From DATBVX01 sp963724625 (GTDB lineage Bacteria; Pseudomonadota; Gammaproteobacteria; Steroidobacterales; Steroidobacteraceae): DNA of 64,000 bases. Position numbers and translations under genes: made by a program. Position 1 is the first letter of the stretch; every line of letters begins with the position of its first letter. The stretch covers positions 62,001 through 126,000 of the forward strand of contig CAVRVO010000004.1 of NCBI GenBank assembly GCA_963724625.1. The letters run 5' to 3'. Below are positions 54,744-63,400 of this stretch, in pieces. The notes under the pieces were generated by a model. That model was not told the origin of the DNA, did no database searches, and worked only from the letters and a program-made list of their open reading frames with translations.

Positions 54744-56892
54744 ATGCCCAGGGCAGCTCTGCACAGGTCTCTCGTACGCATTCTCACTCGCTCGCGTCTT
54801 CCGGCGACCTGTCTCCTCGCCGCATTTTGCCTGCTCATCACCCCGTCGCGCAGCCCCGCCATAGACGCGCTCACGCTCAACATCGGCGATGTACAGGGCC
54901 AGGGATGGAGCGCGAACGATGTAACGATTGCATTCGAGCTGGCTGGTGACGGAAAGACTGTGGCGCGCTTGCTCGCCAAGCGCATGGCCTTGCTGCCGGA
55001 GTTGGGCGTTGTGACGGACGTGACCGTTGAGTGCCAGAACCCGGTAGTGAAAGGCCCGCAGTACGGCTGTCAGGACGCCAGGGTCAATGGGCTGTTCGGT
55101 CGAGTAGGCCGCCAGCAGTTCATCGCCAATGCGAGCTACGACGCCACGCGCGGTACATTGGCTTTCTCGACACGTGGTCTGAAGATCGCGGGCGGCGCGG
55201 CGCGCATCAATGGCCGATGGCTGGATCCGGGATGGCAGGTCGAATTCCAGAGCGATTCCGCGCGGCTCGCGGAGCTGCGCAAGATCGCCGCGCCATGGTT
55301 CGACCTGCCCGCGGATCTCACGGTCGACGGACGCACCACGATGACGCTGCGCCTCAAGGGCGCAGCGAGTCTCAGCACTATCGAAGTCAATGGAAAGTTC
55401 TCCGACGTGACTGCGAACAATGGTGCCGGCACCATCGCCACTGACAAGCTCGCGTTCGCGCTCGATGCGACTCTCACCCCAGCAGGAAACGACTGGGGGA
55501 TTCGCGCCAGGATCCAATCGAGCTCGGGCCAGGCCTACAGCGATCCGATCTTCCTCGACTTCGGCCAGAACGCCCTGGTAGCGAACGTCGAGGGCACCTG
55601 GTTCACCGACAGCGGGCTGATCCATTTCGCGCCGCTCGATGTCGAGCAGCAGGGCGTCGTGAGCGCAACCGTCACGGGCGACATCGACGTCAAAGGCGCA
55701 AGTCTGCTGCGCGATCTGCGTATCGAGCTGCGCTCGCTGCAATTCCCGGGCGCGTTCGCCGCCTTCATTCAACCGTTCCTGGTGGCGACGAACTTCAAGG
55801 ACTTCACGACTTCCGGACGCGTCACAGGAACGGTCGAGCTCGATGCGGGACTCCCGGCCAAACTCGACCTGCGACTTGCCGATGTGACCTTTGACGACAA
55901 CACCGACAGGTTCGAAATGCGTCAGCTCAATGGCCAGGTGGTGTGGATCTCGTCAGCGCGTCGCGCCGGTGTTGCTGGCGGTGATACCGAGAGGAGTTCG
56001 CACCTCGAATGGAAGAGCGCCGCGGTATACGGTCTCACTGGGGGTCCTGCGCAGATCGATTTCGCCACCTCGGGTGCCGACTTTCGCGTGCTCAAGCCGA
56101 CCGTCCTGCCCGTGCTCGATGGCGGACTCAGCATTGCCTCGCTCAGCGTGCGCGACCTCGGCGAACCGCAAATGTCGTTACGCTTCGCAGCGGAGCTGCA
56201 GCCGATCAGCGTCGCCCTGTTGTCGAAGGCGTTCGGCTGGCCGGAATTCAGCGGTAAGCTCGAAGGCCGCATTCCCGAGGTGAGTCTCCAGGAGGACATG
56301 CTCTCGCTGGGCGGCGATCTGGAGATGTCTGCGTTCGGCGGGCAGATCGTCGTCAACGGCCTCAAGCTCAAGAATCCGCTCGGGATCTATCCGCGTCTCA
56401 ACGCCAACATCAAGGCTCGCGGCCTGGATCTGCAAGCGGTCACCGGGACGTTCGAGTTCGGGGAAATCACCGGACGCCTCGACGCCGACATCGCAGGGCT
56501 GGAGCTGTTCCGCTGGGCCCCGATCAAGTTCGACGCCAGGCTCTACACGCCTGCCGGGTGACAAGTCGCGGCACCTGATCAGCCAACGCGCGGTGAAGAA
56601 CCTCTCGAACATTGGTGGCAGCGGCGGGAGTGTCGCCGCCGTACTGCAGAGCGGGTTTCTGCGATTCTTTGAAAACTTTCGCTACTCGCGCCTGGGCCTT
56701 AGCTGCCGGCTGGACAATGAAACCTGCTTCATGGACGGCATCGAGCCACAGCAGGGTGATGCGTACTACATCGTCAAGGGCAGCGGCATCCCTCGCATCG
56801 ACATCATCGGCAACGCTCACCGCGTCAACTGGAATCGCCTGGTAAGTCAGCTCAAGGCGATCAGCGAATCCAGCGGCCCGGTGGTCCAGTAG
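54744..56892 (+). CDS. YdbH-like AsmA-family envelope protein, one inserted base
   Basis: About 715 residues after removing one G in the GGG at 56556-56558; the two parts join as RLYTPAGDKSRHLISQRAVK. It has an N-terminal signal or anchor (RLPATCLLAAFCLLITPSRS), a long beta-rich AsmA-like body and the C-terminal Phe/Cys-containing segment GGSGGSVAAVLQSGFLRFFE. Those features match the YdbH ('dicarboxylate transport', DUF) group. YdbH with YnbE and TamB is known to move phospholipids to the outer membrane in E. coli. The gene next downstream encodes a YdbL homologue, supporting the call. ATG 54744 has no good ribosome-binding site; the frame stays open to 54636. Confidence 0.72.
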
Positions 56893-57007
56893 CCGGATGC
56901 AATCCACGTCCCTTTTCCATAAACTCATTCAGTCCGCATTCAGCGCACTGCGTAAGAATTGCCCGACAGCCTGCCCGATCGGCAGGCTGCGAATTCAAGG
57001 AGGCCCC

Positions 57008-57619
57008 ATGCGCCGACTCGCCAATCTCAAGATCCTTGCGCTCATGAGCGTTCTCGTCGCCGCGTGCGTGACGATCAACGTGTACTTCCCGGCCGCCGCC
57101 GCCGAAAAGGCTGCCGACCGGATTATCGACGACGTCTGGGGTCCGCAAGGTCAGCCGGCTCCAAAGTCGACTGACAAGACCTCGCTCCTGGCTCCGGACG
57201 GGTTGCAACACCTGCTGTTCGCCGCGGCCGGGGCGGTACTGGATTTGGTCATCCCTGCAGCGCATGCGCAGGTCGATCTCGACGTCTCGACGCCGGAGAT
57301 CCGCGCGATCACCGCATCGATGGAATCGCGTCATGCCCAGCTCGCCAAGTACTACAGCTCGGGCGCCGTCGGTCTCACCGAGGATGGCCTGGTCGAAGTG
57401 CGCGATCAGAATGCCATTCCGCTGCCGGAGCGCAACGCCGTCCGCCAGCTCGTCGCGGATGAAAATCGCGACCGTTCCGCGCTCTATACCCAGATCGCCA
57501 AGGCCAACGGGCACCCTGAGTGGGAGAAGGACATTCGCGAGACCTTCGCCAAGCGCTGGATCGCCAAGGCGCAAGGTGGCTGGTACTACAAGGCGGGCGG
57601 GGCCTGGAAGCAGAAGTAG
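57008..57619 (+). CDS. YdbL-like DUF1318 lipoprotein
   Basis: 203 residues. Lipoprotein signal ending LVAACVTINVYFPAAAAEKA, a variable middle with a second hydrophobic stretch, and a C-terminal DUF1318 domain (AKYYSSGAVGLTEDGLVEVR, LVADENRDRSALYTQIAKAN). Start is fixed by AGGAGG five bases upstream. It lies 116 bp after the YdbH-like gene; in E. coli the small lipoprotein YnbE sits between ydbH and ydbL, and I see no ynbE-like ORF here. The N-terminal lipoprotein part may take over its role (inference). Confidence 0.82.
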   Translation: MRRLANLKILALMSVLVAACVTINVYFPAAAAEKAADRIIDDVWGPQGQPAPKSTDKTSLLAPDGLQHLLFAAAGAVLDLVIPAAHAQVDLDVSTPEIRAITASMESRHAQLAKYYSSGAVGLTEDGLVEVRDQNAIPLPERNAVRQLVADENRDRSALYTQIAKANGHPEWEKDIRETFAKRWIAKAQGGWYYKAGGAWKQK

Positions 57620-57635
57620 CCCGAAGACTTTGAAC

Positions 57636-57659
57636 GCCCTCTCCCGCCCGGGAGAGGGC
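57636..57659. terminator. Bidirectional hairpin between convergent genes
   Basis: Perfect 10-bp stem GCCCTCTCCC / GGGAGAGGGC with loop GCCC, no T-run. It resembles the stem of the 703-739 terminator and is a candidate dispersed palindromic element or weak terminator for the convergent ydbL-like and ABC permease genes. Confidence 0.6.
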
Positions 57660-58442
57660 TCACTCGCGGATCCCGACGCCGCGGTTCATCAGCACTACCG
57701 CGAGGGTGTAGAGAGCCACGGCAAACCCGATCATGATGGCGAACGCCAGCCTCACGTCGACGTCCGACACCCCAAGAAACCCGAAGCGAAACGCGTTCAC
57801 CATGTAGAGAATCGGGTTCGCGTGCGACAGGGCCCCGGCCCATCCCGGGAGCAGCGAGATCGAGTAGAACACGCCACCAAAATAAGTGAGTGGTGTAAGG
57901 ATGAAGGTCGGGAACCAGGAGATCTGGTCGAAGTTCTTGGCGAAGATCGCGTTGATGAAGCCGCCGAGGGAAAACACGATCGAGGTCAGCAGCGCGGCGG
58001 ACATGATGATGAACGCGTGATGCACGTGCAGGTGCGTGAAAAACAGCGCCACGATCGTCACCACGACACCCACCAGCAATCCGCGCATGACACCGCCGCC
58101 GATGTAGCCGAGCACGATCAGCCAGTTCGGAAGTGGCGAGACCAGGAGCTCCTCGATGTGCTTGCCGAACCTCGCGCCGAAGAACGAGGACACCACGTTC
58201 GCGTACGAGTTGGTGATCACCGACATCATGATCAGCCCGGGCGCGATGTACTGCATGTAGTCGTAGCCGCCCATCTGCCCGATGCGCCGGCCGATGAGGC
58301 TCCCGAAGATGATGAAGTACAGGCTCGCGGTGACCGCGGGCGGCAGGATGGTCTGCGCCCAGATGCGCACGATGCGGCCGAACTCGCGCAGCAGGATGGT
58401 GCCGAACCCAATGCTGTCCGGCCTGACGCGCGACTCACTCAT
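57660..58442 (-). CDS. ABC-2 type permease (YadH-like)
   Basis: 260-residue integral membrane subunit with six predicted helices and the ABC-2 pattern GYDYMQYIAPGLIMMSVITN, GARFGKHIEELLVSPLPNW and TFILTPLTYFGGVFYSISLL. It overlaps the ATPase gene by four bases (ATGA). The pair matches YadGH, an exporter-type ABC transporter of unknown substrate. It is convergent with the YdbL-like gene. Confidence 0.9.
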   Translation of the reverse strand: MSESRVRPDSIGFGTILLREFGRIVRIWAQTILPPAVTASLYFIIFGSLIGRRIGQMGGYDYMQYIAPGLIMMSVITNSYANVVSSFFGARFGKHIEELLVSPLPNWLIVLGYIGGGVMRGLLVGVVVTIVALFFTHLHVHHAFIIMSAALLTSIVFSLGGFINAIFAKNFDQISWFPTFILTPLTYFGGVFYSISLLPGWAGALSHANPILYMVNAFRFGFLGVSDVDVRLAFAIMIGFAVALYTLAVVLMNRGVGIRE

Positions 58443-59371
58443 GACGCGCCCGATCCGTTGCCCTTCCCTTCCACGAGGCGCATGAAGAAGTCCTCGAGCC
58501 GGTTCACCTTGTTGCGCATGCTGAGCACTTCGATACCGGACGCCGACAGGCGCGCGAAGATTTCGTTGAGGTTCTGCTCGCGATCCACCTCGATCTCGAG
58601 CGTGTGATCGTCGGTGAGCTTCACTTCATAGCCGGGCAGATCGGGCAACGCTGCGATCGAATTGCGCAGGTTGAACACGAAGATCTCGGTCTGGAGCTTG
58701 CGGATCACGTTGCTCATCCGGTCGTGCTCGATGATCCGGCCCTCGTCGATGATCGCGATGTGACGGCAGAGGTTCTCAGCTTCCTCGAGATAGTGAGTCG
58801 TGAGGATGATGGTCGTCCCGCTGTTGTTGATCGCGCGCAGGAACTCCCACATCGAGCGGCGGATTTCGATGTCAACGCCGGCGGTCGGCTCATCGAGGAT
58901 CAGCAAGCGTGGCTCGTGCACCAGCGCGCGAGCGATCATCAGGCGGCGCTTCATGCCGCCGGACAAGGCGCGCGCCATCGAACGGCGCTTCTCCCAGAGC
59001 TGAAGCTGCTTCAGATACTTTTCCGCCCGCTGGCGCGCGAGCGAGCGCGGCAGGCCATAAAAGCCCGCCTGGTTGACCACGATGGTCTCGACCGCTTCAA
59101 ACTGGTTGAAGTTGATTTCCTGTGGCACGAGGCCGATGCAGGACTTGGCCACCTCCAGCTCGGCGTCGATGTCGTGCCCGAACACCGCTGCCGTGCCAGC
59201 CGTCTTGTTGACGAGCGAGGTGACGATGCCGATGGCAGTGGTCTTGCCGGCCCCGTTCGGGCCGAGCAATGCGAAGAAGTCGCCTTCCTCGACGTCGAGA
59301 TTGATACCCTTGAGTGCCTGAACGCCGTTCTTGTAGGTCTTGGTGAGATTCTTGAGCGACAGCGCCAGCAT
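58439..59371 (-). CDS. ABC transporter ATPase (YadG-like)
   Basis: 310-residue nucleotide-binding subunit with Walker A GPNGAGKTTAIG, Q loop IGLVPQEINFNQ, signature LSGGMKRRLMIARAL, Walker B LLILDEPTAGVD and H loop TTHYLEE, plus a C-terminal extension of about 70 residues (LEIEVDREQNLNEIFARLSA). It sits first in a two-gene operon with the YadH-like permease. Substrate unknown; lipid, polysaccharide or drug export are possible. Confidence 0.93.
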   Translation of the reverse strand: MLALSLKNLTKTYKNGVQALKGINLDVEEGDFFALLGPNGAGKTTAIGIVTSLVNKTAGTAAVFGHDIDAELEVAKSCIGLVPQEINFNQFEAVETIVVNQAGFYGLPRSLARQRAEKYLKQLQLWEKRRSMARALSGGMKRRLMIARALVHEPRLLILDEPTAGVDIEIRRSMWEFLRAINNSGTTIILTTHYLEEAENLCRHIAIIDEGRIIEHDRMSNVIRKLQTEIFVFNLRNSIAALPDLPGYEVKLTDDHTLEIEVDREQNLNEIFARLSASGIEVLSMRNKVNRLEDFFMRLVEGKGNGSGAS

Positions 59372-59411
59372 AGAGATGAGGTGTAAGCGGGACGGCGGCG
59401 AAGATTAGCAC

Positions 59412-59943
59412 ATGACCATCATCCAGACCTTGCGCCGTGCACTCATCCTGGTTGCGATATTCAACGTCATCCAGATCGTTCTGCAGGCGCCGTATCTGCC
59501 TCCTGACGCTCGCGGTGCGCTTCAACGCGGCGGGCGTCCCCGTCGGCTTCAGCAGCGCGCAGACCTTCGCGACCATCAATCTCGTCATTATCGCCATTAT
59601 TGTGATGGCCTTCCTGATACTGCCCGGCGCCATGGCGCGGCGGCGGCAGTTGCGCTGGCGGCTGCCGAACCGCGATTACTGGCTGGCGAACGAACGGCGC
59701 GAGAAGACCATCGAGTATCTGCAGCGCCAGTTCCTGTGGTACGGGATCATCACGCTGCTGCTGCTCATGGCAGTGTTTCAGCTCGTGGTCGAAGCAAACC
59801 GGCACACACCCGCACTGCTGGACAGCACGCGCCTCGTTTGGCTGCTGATCGGCTATACGGCCTTCATCATCGTATGGGGCTGGGCATTCTGGCGCAGATT
59901 CTCCAGGCCGCCGCCCGAGAAGAGCGACAACCCGTTCGGCTGA
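59412..59943 (+). CDS. Multi-pass membrane protein, one inserted base
   Basis: About 176 residues after dropping one C near 59500 (CTGCCTCCTG), which joins QIVLQAPYL to LLTLAVRFNAAGVPVG. Three or four hydrophobic segments (IFNVIQIVLQAPYLLLTLAV, FATINLVIIAIIVMAFLIL, FLWYGIITLLLLMAVFQLVV, VWLLIGYTAFIIVWGWAF) surround an Arg-rich loop with RDYWLANERREKTIEYLQRQ, resembling DUF1648-type membrane proteins but not securely assigned. ATG start without a clear ribosome-binding site. It may share a transcript with the DUF2784 gene six bases downstream. Confidence 0.68.
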
Positions 59944-59948
59944 GTCAC

Positions 59949-60324
59949 GTGCACTACGCGCCTGCTCGCGGACCTCACGGTGCTGGTGCATGCGGCCTTC
60001 ATCCTGTTCGCAGTATGCGGTGGCCTGCTCGTACTGCGCTGGCCACGCACCGCCTGGCTGCACCTCCCCGCCGTGCTTTGGGCAGCATTCATCGAGTTCT
60101 CGGGCCGCATCTGCCCGCTTACGCCGCTCGAGAACCATTACCGCGAGCTGGCGGGTGAGAGCGGGTATTCCGGCGGTTTCATAGAGCACTACGTCCTGCC
60201 GGTGATCTATCCGGCCGGGCTTACGCGCGACATTCAGCTCTGGCTGGGACTCGGTGTTCTCGTCGTGAATATTGTGGCGTACGGAATCGTCATTCGGCGC
60301 GCGGTGAAACGCACGCCTCCCTGA
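59949..60324 (+). CDS. DUF2784 membrane protein, one inserted base
   Basis: 124 residues after removing one C near 59961; the start then reads MHYALLADLTVLVHAAFILF. The family pattern follows: GGLLVLRWPRTAWLHLPAVL, WAAFIEFSGRICPLTPLENH, YRELAGESGYSGGFIEHYV and VIYPAGLTRDIQLWLG. Four membrane helices are predicted. Start GTG, five bases after the previous stop. Function of DUF2784 proteins is unknown. Confidence 0.8.
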
Positions 60325-60331
60325 GGCGAAC

Positions 60332-61132
60332 CTACTGCTTTACGCCAGCCAGGTCCTTCAGCAGATCGCGCTTGGTGTAGTCCGCCGGGATCTCGAACAT
60401 CGATGCCGGAACCGATTGGCTCTGCCAGGCTTTCACGATCCTCTCACCCGGATCGAGCGTGCCGCCGGAGTAGGCTCGCGCCGCAAGAGGGTATCCGTTG
60501 AGCTTCTGCCACAGCGCGAATTGCTCGCGCATCGAGTCGCCTGCTGCGCCAGGGCCTGCGAGTTCCGCCATCTGCTCGAAGAACCCCTGGTACTTCTGCA
60601 TCAGTGCCTGGACCTCGGCGCCACCGGGAAGCGCCGCGAACGAGGCGACGCAATACTGCTCATCCAGAACACTGTCGCGAGTAATGTCCCAGACCTGGCA
60701 GGAGCGACTGTTGATGGTCTCCGTCTTGCCGGTGTCCTTCGCGTCCACCACGGGCTTCTTTGGCGTTGCCGAGCTTTGCTTGGCCAGCATCTCCTCGACG
60801 CCCGCGCGCTGCTCGGGCGGCAACTTCGCCAGCTCAGCCTGCGTCCTTTGTTCGCGCGCCTGTTTCAGGCGGGCGCTCAGTTGCTCCATGGTCGCCTTGT
60901 CCATGACGTGATAGCTCTTGCTGGAGCTGTCGACCCCATAGACGATCCCGTCCTTGAAGATCGATACTCCGTCGGGTCCCTCGATGCGCGCTTTGCCGTC
61001 CTGAACGTACCAGTTCTCTGCCGGTTCGCTCTTGCCGGTCTTCGAGTCGCGGTCCACCGTTTCTATGTGGACGCCGGCCTGCGCAACGCTTGCGATGATG
61101 TACAAGGCACAGAGTGAAAAGCGGGAGTTCAT
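60332..61132 (-). CDS. DUF4412-like exported protein
   Basis: 266 residues with signal peptide (FSLCALYIIASVAQA) and a beta-rich body containing VHIETVDRDSKTGKSEPAEN, a helical charged segment (ARLKQAREQRTQAELAKLPP) and SCQVWDITRDSVLDEQYCVA, in which two Cys may pair. The pattern fits DUF4412-type periplasmic proteins. It is convergent with the DUF2784 gene, 7 bp apart. Function unknown. Confidence 0.7.
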   Translation of the reverse strand: MNSRFSLCALYIIASVAQAGVHIETVDRDSKTGKSEPAENWYVQDGKARIEGPDGVSIFKDGIVYGVDSSSKSYHVMDKATMEQLSARLKQAREQRTQAELAKLPPEQRAGVEEMLAKQSSATPKKPVVDAKDTGKTETINSRSCQVWDITRDSVLDEQYCVASFAALPGGAEVQALMQKYQGFFEQMAELAGPGAAGDSMREQFALWQKLNGYPLAARAYSGGTLDPGERIVKAWQSQSVPASMFEIPADYTKRDLLKDLAGVKQ

Positions 61133-61252
61133 GTCCGCCTCCGAGTGACTTTCCGGGCCACGCGGCGCGCGATCGGCACGCCGCCGCGCGGTAGGGTATA
61201 GCAGGTCTGCGCAGCGGTCGAACTCGGCCCCAAAGCTACAAATTCGACCACA

Positions 61253-61681
61253 CTATTGCGTCGGCGGATGACCGACGGCATCTGGGGGCACAGGTCCGCC
61301 ACCACGCTGCAGCGACTCGCAGCACTGCCGCAAGTCCTCATCGCTGCTTGCAGCGCGCGCGCAAGTCACTCCGCTCCGGTCCGCCTGGATATCAGCCCAT
61401 TCGGCATCGCCGGGACCAAAAACATCCTCAATCTCCTTGCCAACGCTCGCCATCCAGGCTTCCGTCCGGCTGCAGTAGCGCGCAATCAACCCAGCCGCGA
61501 GGCAATGCTTCATTTCATCGTTGATACCTACAGGCAGCTTGTCGTCACGAACGCGCTGCATGCACCCAAGGCTGGAATTGGCCGCACGCAGTCCCCCGCC
61601 GGCGAGTGGCACGCAGGCGCAGAGCGTGAGGCAAGCTGTGGCCAAGACTGCAACGTGCCAACCACGGCCGGGCTGTCTCAT
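61253..61681 (-). CDS. Cys-rich lipoprotein
   Basis: 142 residues. Lipobox ending LTLCAC (Cys about 23), then a mature domain with five spaced cysteines (SSLGC, MKHC, IARYC, VTC, QCC) suggesting disulfides, and a disordered Gly/Pro tail. The ATG at 61681 begins MRQPGRGWHVAV; the frame is open ten codons more. Not recognised; function unknown. It stands alone, with 120 bp to the next gene downstream. Confidence 0.6.
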   Translation of the reverse strand: MRQPGRGWHVAVLATACLTLCACVPLAGGGLRAANSSLGCMQRVRDDKLPVGINDEMKHCLAAGLIARYCSRTEAWMASVGKEIEDVFGPGDAEWADIQADRSGVTCARAASSDEDLRQCCESLQRGGGPVPPDAVGHPPTQ

Positions 61682-61913
61682 TGTGTGTCGGCCGTAAGCG
61701 TGGCGTCGCAAGAACAGGGTGGAGGGACGAGTCTCATTTCGCCAGATCTGCGAGTTCCGGCGAGCCTGAGTCGCAGTCTACAGGCCGGGTCCCGCCCTCC
61801 ACGCGGCGTACGACGTAACAACGCGAGAAACTCAATCGCGGGTATGACCCCAGCGTCGCAAGGTGTGGGACTCCTGGTAGAGCTTCCCCCCATTCTGATT
61901 GGACACTGCCCGC
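61682..61913. other. Intergenic region, 232 bp
   Basis: Lies between the start of the Cys-rich lipoprotein gene and the stop of the 230-codon gene, both on the minus strand. I see no convincing ORF, terminator or RNA structure; it probably holds the lipoprotein promoter. Confidence 0.4.
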
Positions 61914-62606
61914 TCAATCCCGCAGTGTATGCCGCGCGCTCGACTCGGGCGGGTTTGGCGCTGCCAGCTCCGCGGCCAGCATCTGCAAACCGAGGGTGCG
62001 CACTTCGCCCGCCTGATCCTCTCGGCCCACACTCCCGAGGAGACGCAGCCAGAACCACGCGCGATGTGGCCAGCGCGAGCTGATCAGCACGCCCGGCCGA
62101 CGTCCGACTCGTTGCAACGTGTTGAGCGGCAGAGACGTGAATGCCACGATGCTCTGGTCCGGCATTCCCAGAACTATCTTTGCCGAAGACGGATTGGCGC
62201 GCACCAGATGCCACGCGAAGAAGAGTGCGAGCTCCGCGAATTCTCCTAGCCCGTCAACCGTATCCTCGTCGCGTTCATCCGGCGTCGCCTCGTGCACCTG
62301 CCGATTACCTGCTACGCCCAGCCAGTACGCACTATCGTTAAAGCGCGCCGTGAAGAGCGAGAACGGGCATCGAGCCATCTCCGCGCGTTGTTCCGGCGAA
62401 AGGCTCATGAGTCCGGCTCCGACCGGATCCGGCAGGCGTGAGGCCGCCGCGCTCAGTGGCCAGCGGTGCGGAGCCATCGCCAGCAGCGCGAGCCAGGTGC
62501 GATTGAGCTCGTGCAGCGGCTCCAGCACGCTCGCTGCAAGGATCGAACTGGTGAACCAATGGCGTGCATCGGCTGCGAAATGATCTCGTGTCTGCATCCC
62601 TGTCAT
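61914..62606 (-). CDS. Conserved-looking hypothetical protein divergent from the FlhC-like regulator
   Basis: 230 residues, no signal peptide, mixed helix with Trp-rich segments (HELNRTWLALLAMAPHRW, CPFSLFTARFNDSAYWLG, LALFFAWHLVRANPSSAKI). Not recognised as a named family. Start is ATG 62606 with AGGAG five bases upstream. It is divergent from the FlhC-like gene, with a shared AT-rich promoter segment, so the two may be functionally linked. Codon usage and composition look like the neighbours. Confidence 0.6.
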   Translation of the reverse strand: MTGMQTRDHFAADARHWFTSSILAASVLEPLHELNRTWLALLAMAPHRWPLSAAASRLPDPVGAGLMSLSPEQRAEMARCPFSLFTARFNDSAYWLGVAGNRQVHEATPDERDEDTVDGLGEFAELALFFAWHLVRANPSSAKIVLGMPDQSIVAFTSLPLNTLQRVGRRPGVLISSRWPHRAWFWLRLLGSVGREDQAGEVRTLGLQMLAAELAAPNPPESSARHTLRD

Positions 62607-62718
62607 GGGCACTCCTCGCGACTTTCAGCTGATTCTGGCCGAATTCTGCCTTGGCGGGCAGCTTTTTTTGTGGTTTATTTATACCAAATCTCAAGAGCTC
62701 ATGGCGGGGAGATTCACG

Positions 62719-63345
62719 ATGCGCGTCTCGGATGATCGCTATACCCGTGACCGGCTACGATTCGATCTGGCGTTGCGAATGATTCACCACGAAGCGCGCA
62801 CCTGCACGATTCGTGCGTGGACCGGGCTCACCGACGATCGCATCCGTAAGCTCTACCGAACTTACCTGCAACAGCAGTTCGCGCGCGCTCCCAAGCGCCA
62901 TCGCGGCAAGTCGCCGCGACAGATTGCGTACTTCCTGCGTTCCCCATCGGTGCAATTCGAAGCTACGACGCTCGCGAGCCTGTTCTCACTGCTCGGCCTC
63001 GTTTTCTCGACGTCCGACTCCCATCGCGCATTGCCGACGATGAATCTGGAGGCCTGCGACCTGTTTTGCGTTGCGTACGAGAGTTACCTGTCGTTGCATG
63101 CCGCACCGCGTATCTCCTTCGAGCATGCGGGATTCCTGTTGCTTGCCCTGCAGCGTCGCGATGAACTCAGGTTGCATGTGTGCTCCCTGTGCGGCGGTCT
63201 TGCCCTCGCCGATGCGCTTGCGTTGCCCGGTTCCGAATGCAAGGCGTGCGAGCAGCCCTCTGTGGCGAGGCGCCGTGGCCTCACAGACGCTTCGGGCCTG
63301 CCGCCCACGCATCGGGACTGGAGCCCCGCACTCTCGCCCCGTTGA
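62719..63345 (+). CDS. FlhC-like transcriptional regulator
   Basis: 208 residues resembling FlhC: an N-terminal helical DNA-binding region (RDRLRFDLALRMIHHEARTC, IRAWTGLTDDRIRKLYRTYL), a middle helical part, and a C-terminal zinc site CSLC...CKAC as in FlhC. No flhD lies next to it and I see no flagellar gene in the window, so it may have another role or act without FlhD. ATG 62719 was chosen because GGGGAGA lies seven bases upstream; the frame is open to 62605. An AT-rich stretch (62665-62695) with TATACC and poly-T provides a promoter. Confidence 0.75.
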   Translation: MRVSDDRYTRDRLRFDLALRMIHHEARTCTIRAWTGLTDDRIRKLYRTYLQQQFARAPKRHRGKSPRQIAYFLRSPSVQFEATTLASLFSLLGLVFSTSDSHRALPTMNLEACDLFCVAYESYLSLHAAPRISFEHAGFLLLALQRRDELRLHVCSLCGGLALADALALPGSECKACEQPSVARRRGLTDASGLPPTHRDWSPALSPR

Positions 63346-63400
63346 GGCGCGGCGCCGCGCTCGCGCTTACAATGATGCGGTCGCCGCATCGTTGTCGCCG

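Noticed and set aside
56593..56892. Separate 99-residue gene after the YdbH-like frame
   Set aside because: It is the C-terminal part of the YdbH-like protein after a one-base insertion.
57264..58607. 447-codon open frame covering the ydbL-like gene and antisense to the ABC permease
   Set aside because: Two real genes explain the region; the translation is Arg/Asp/His-rich and has no domain.
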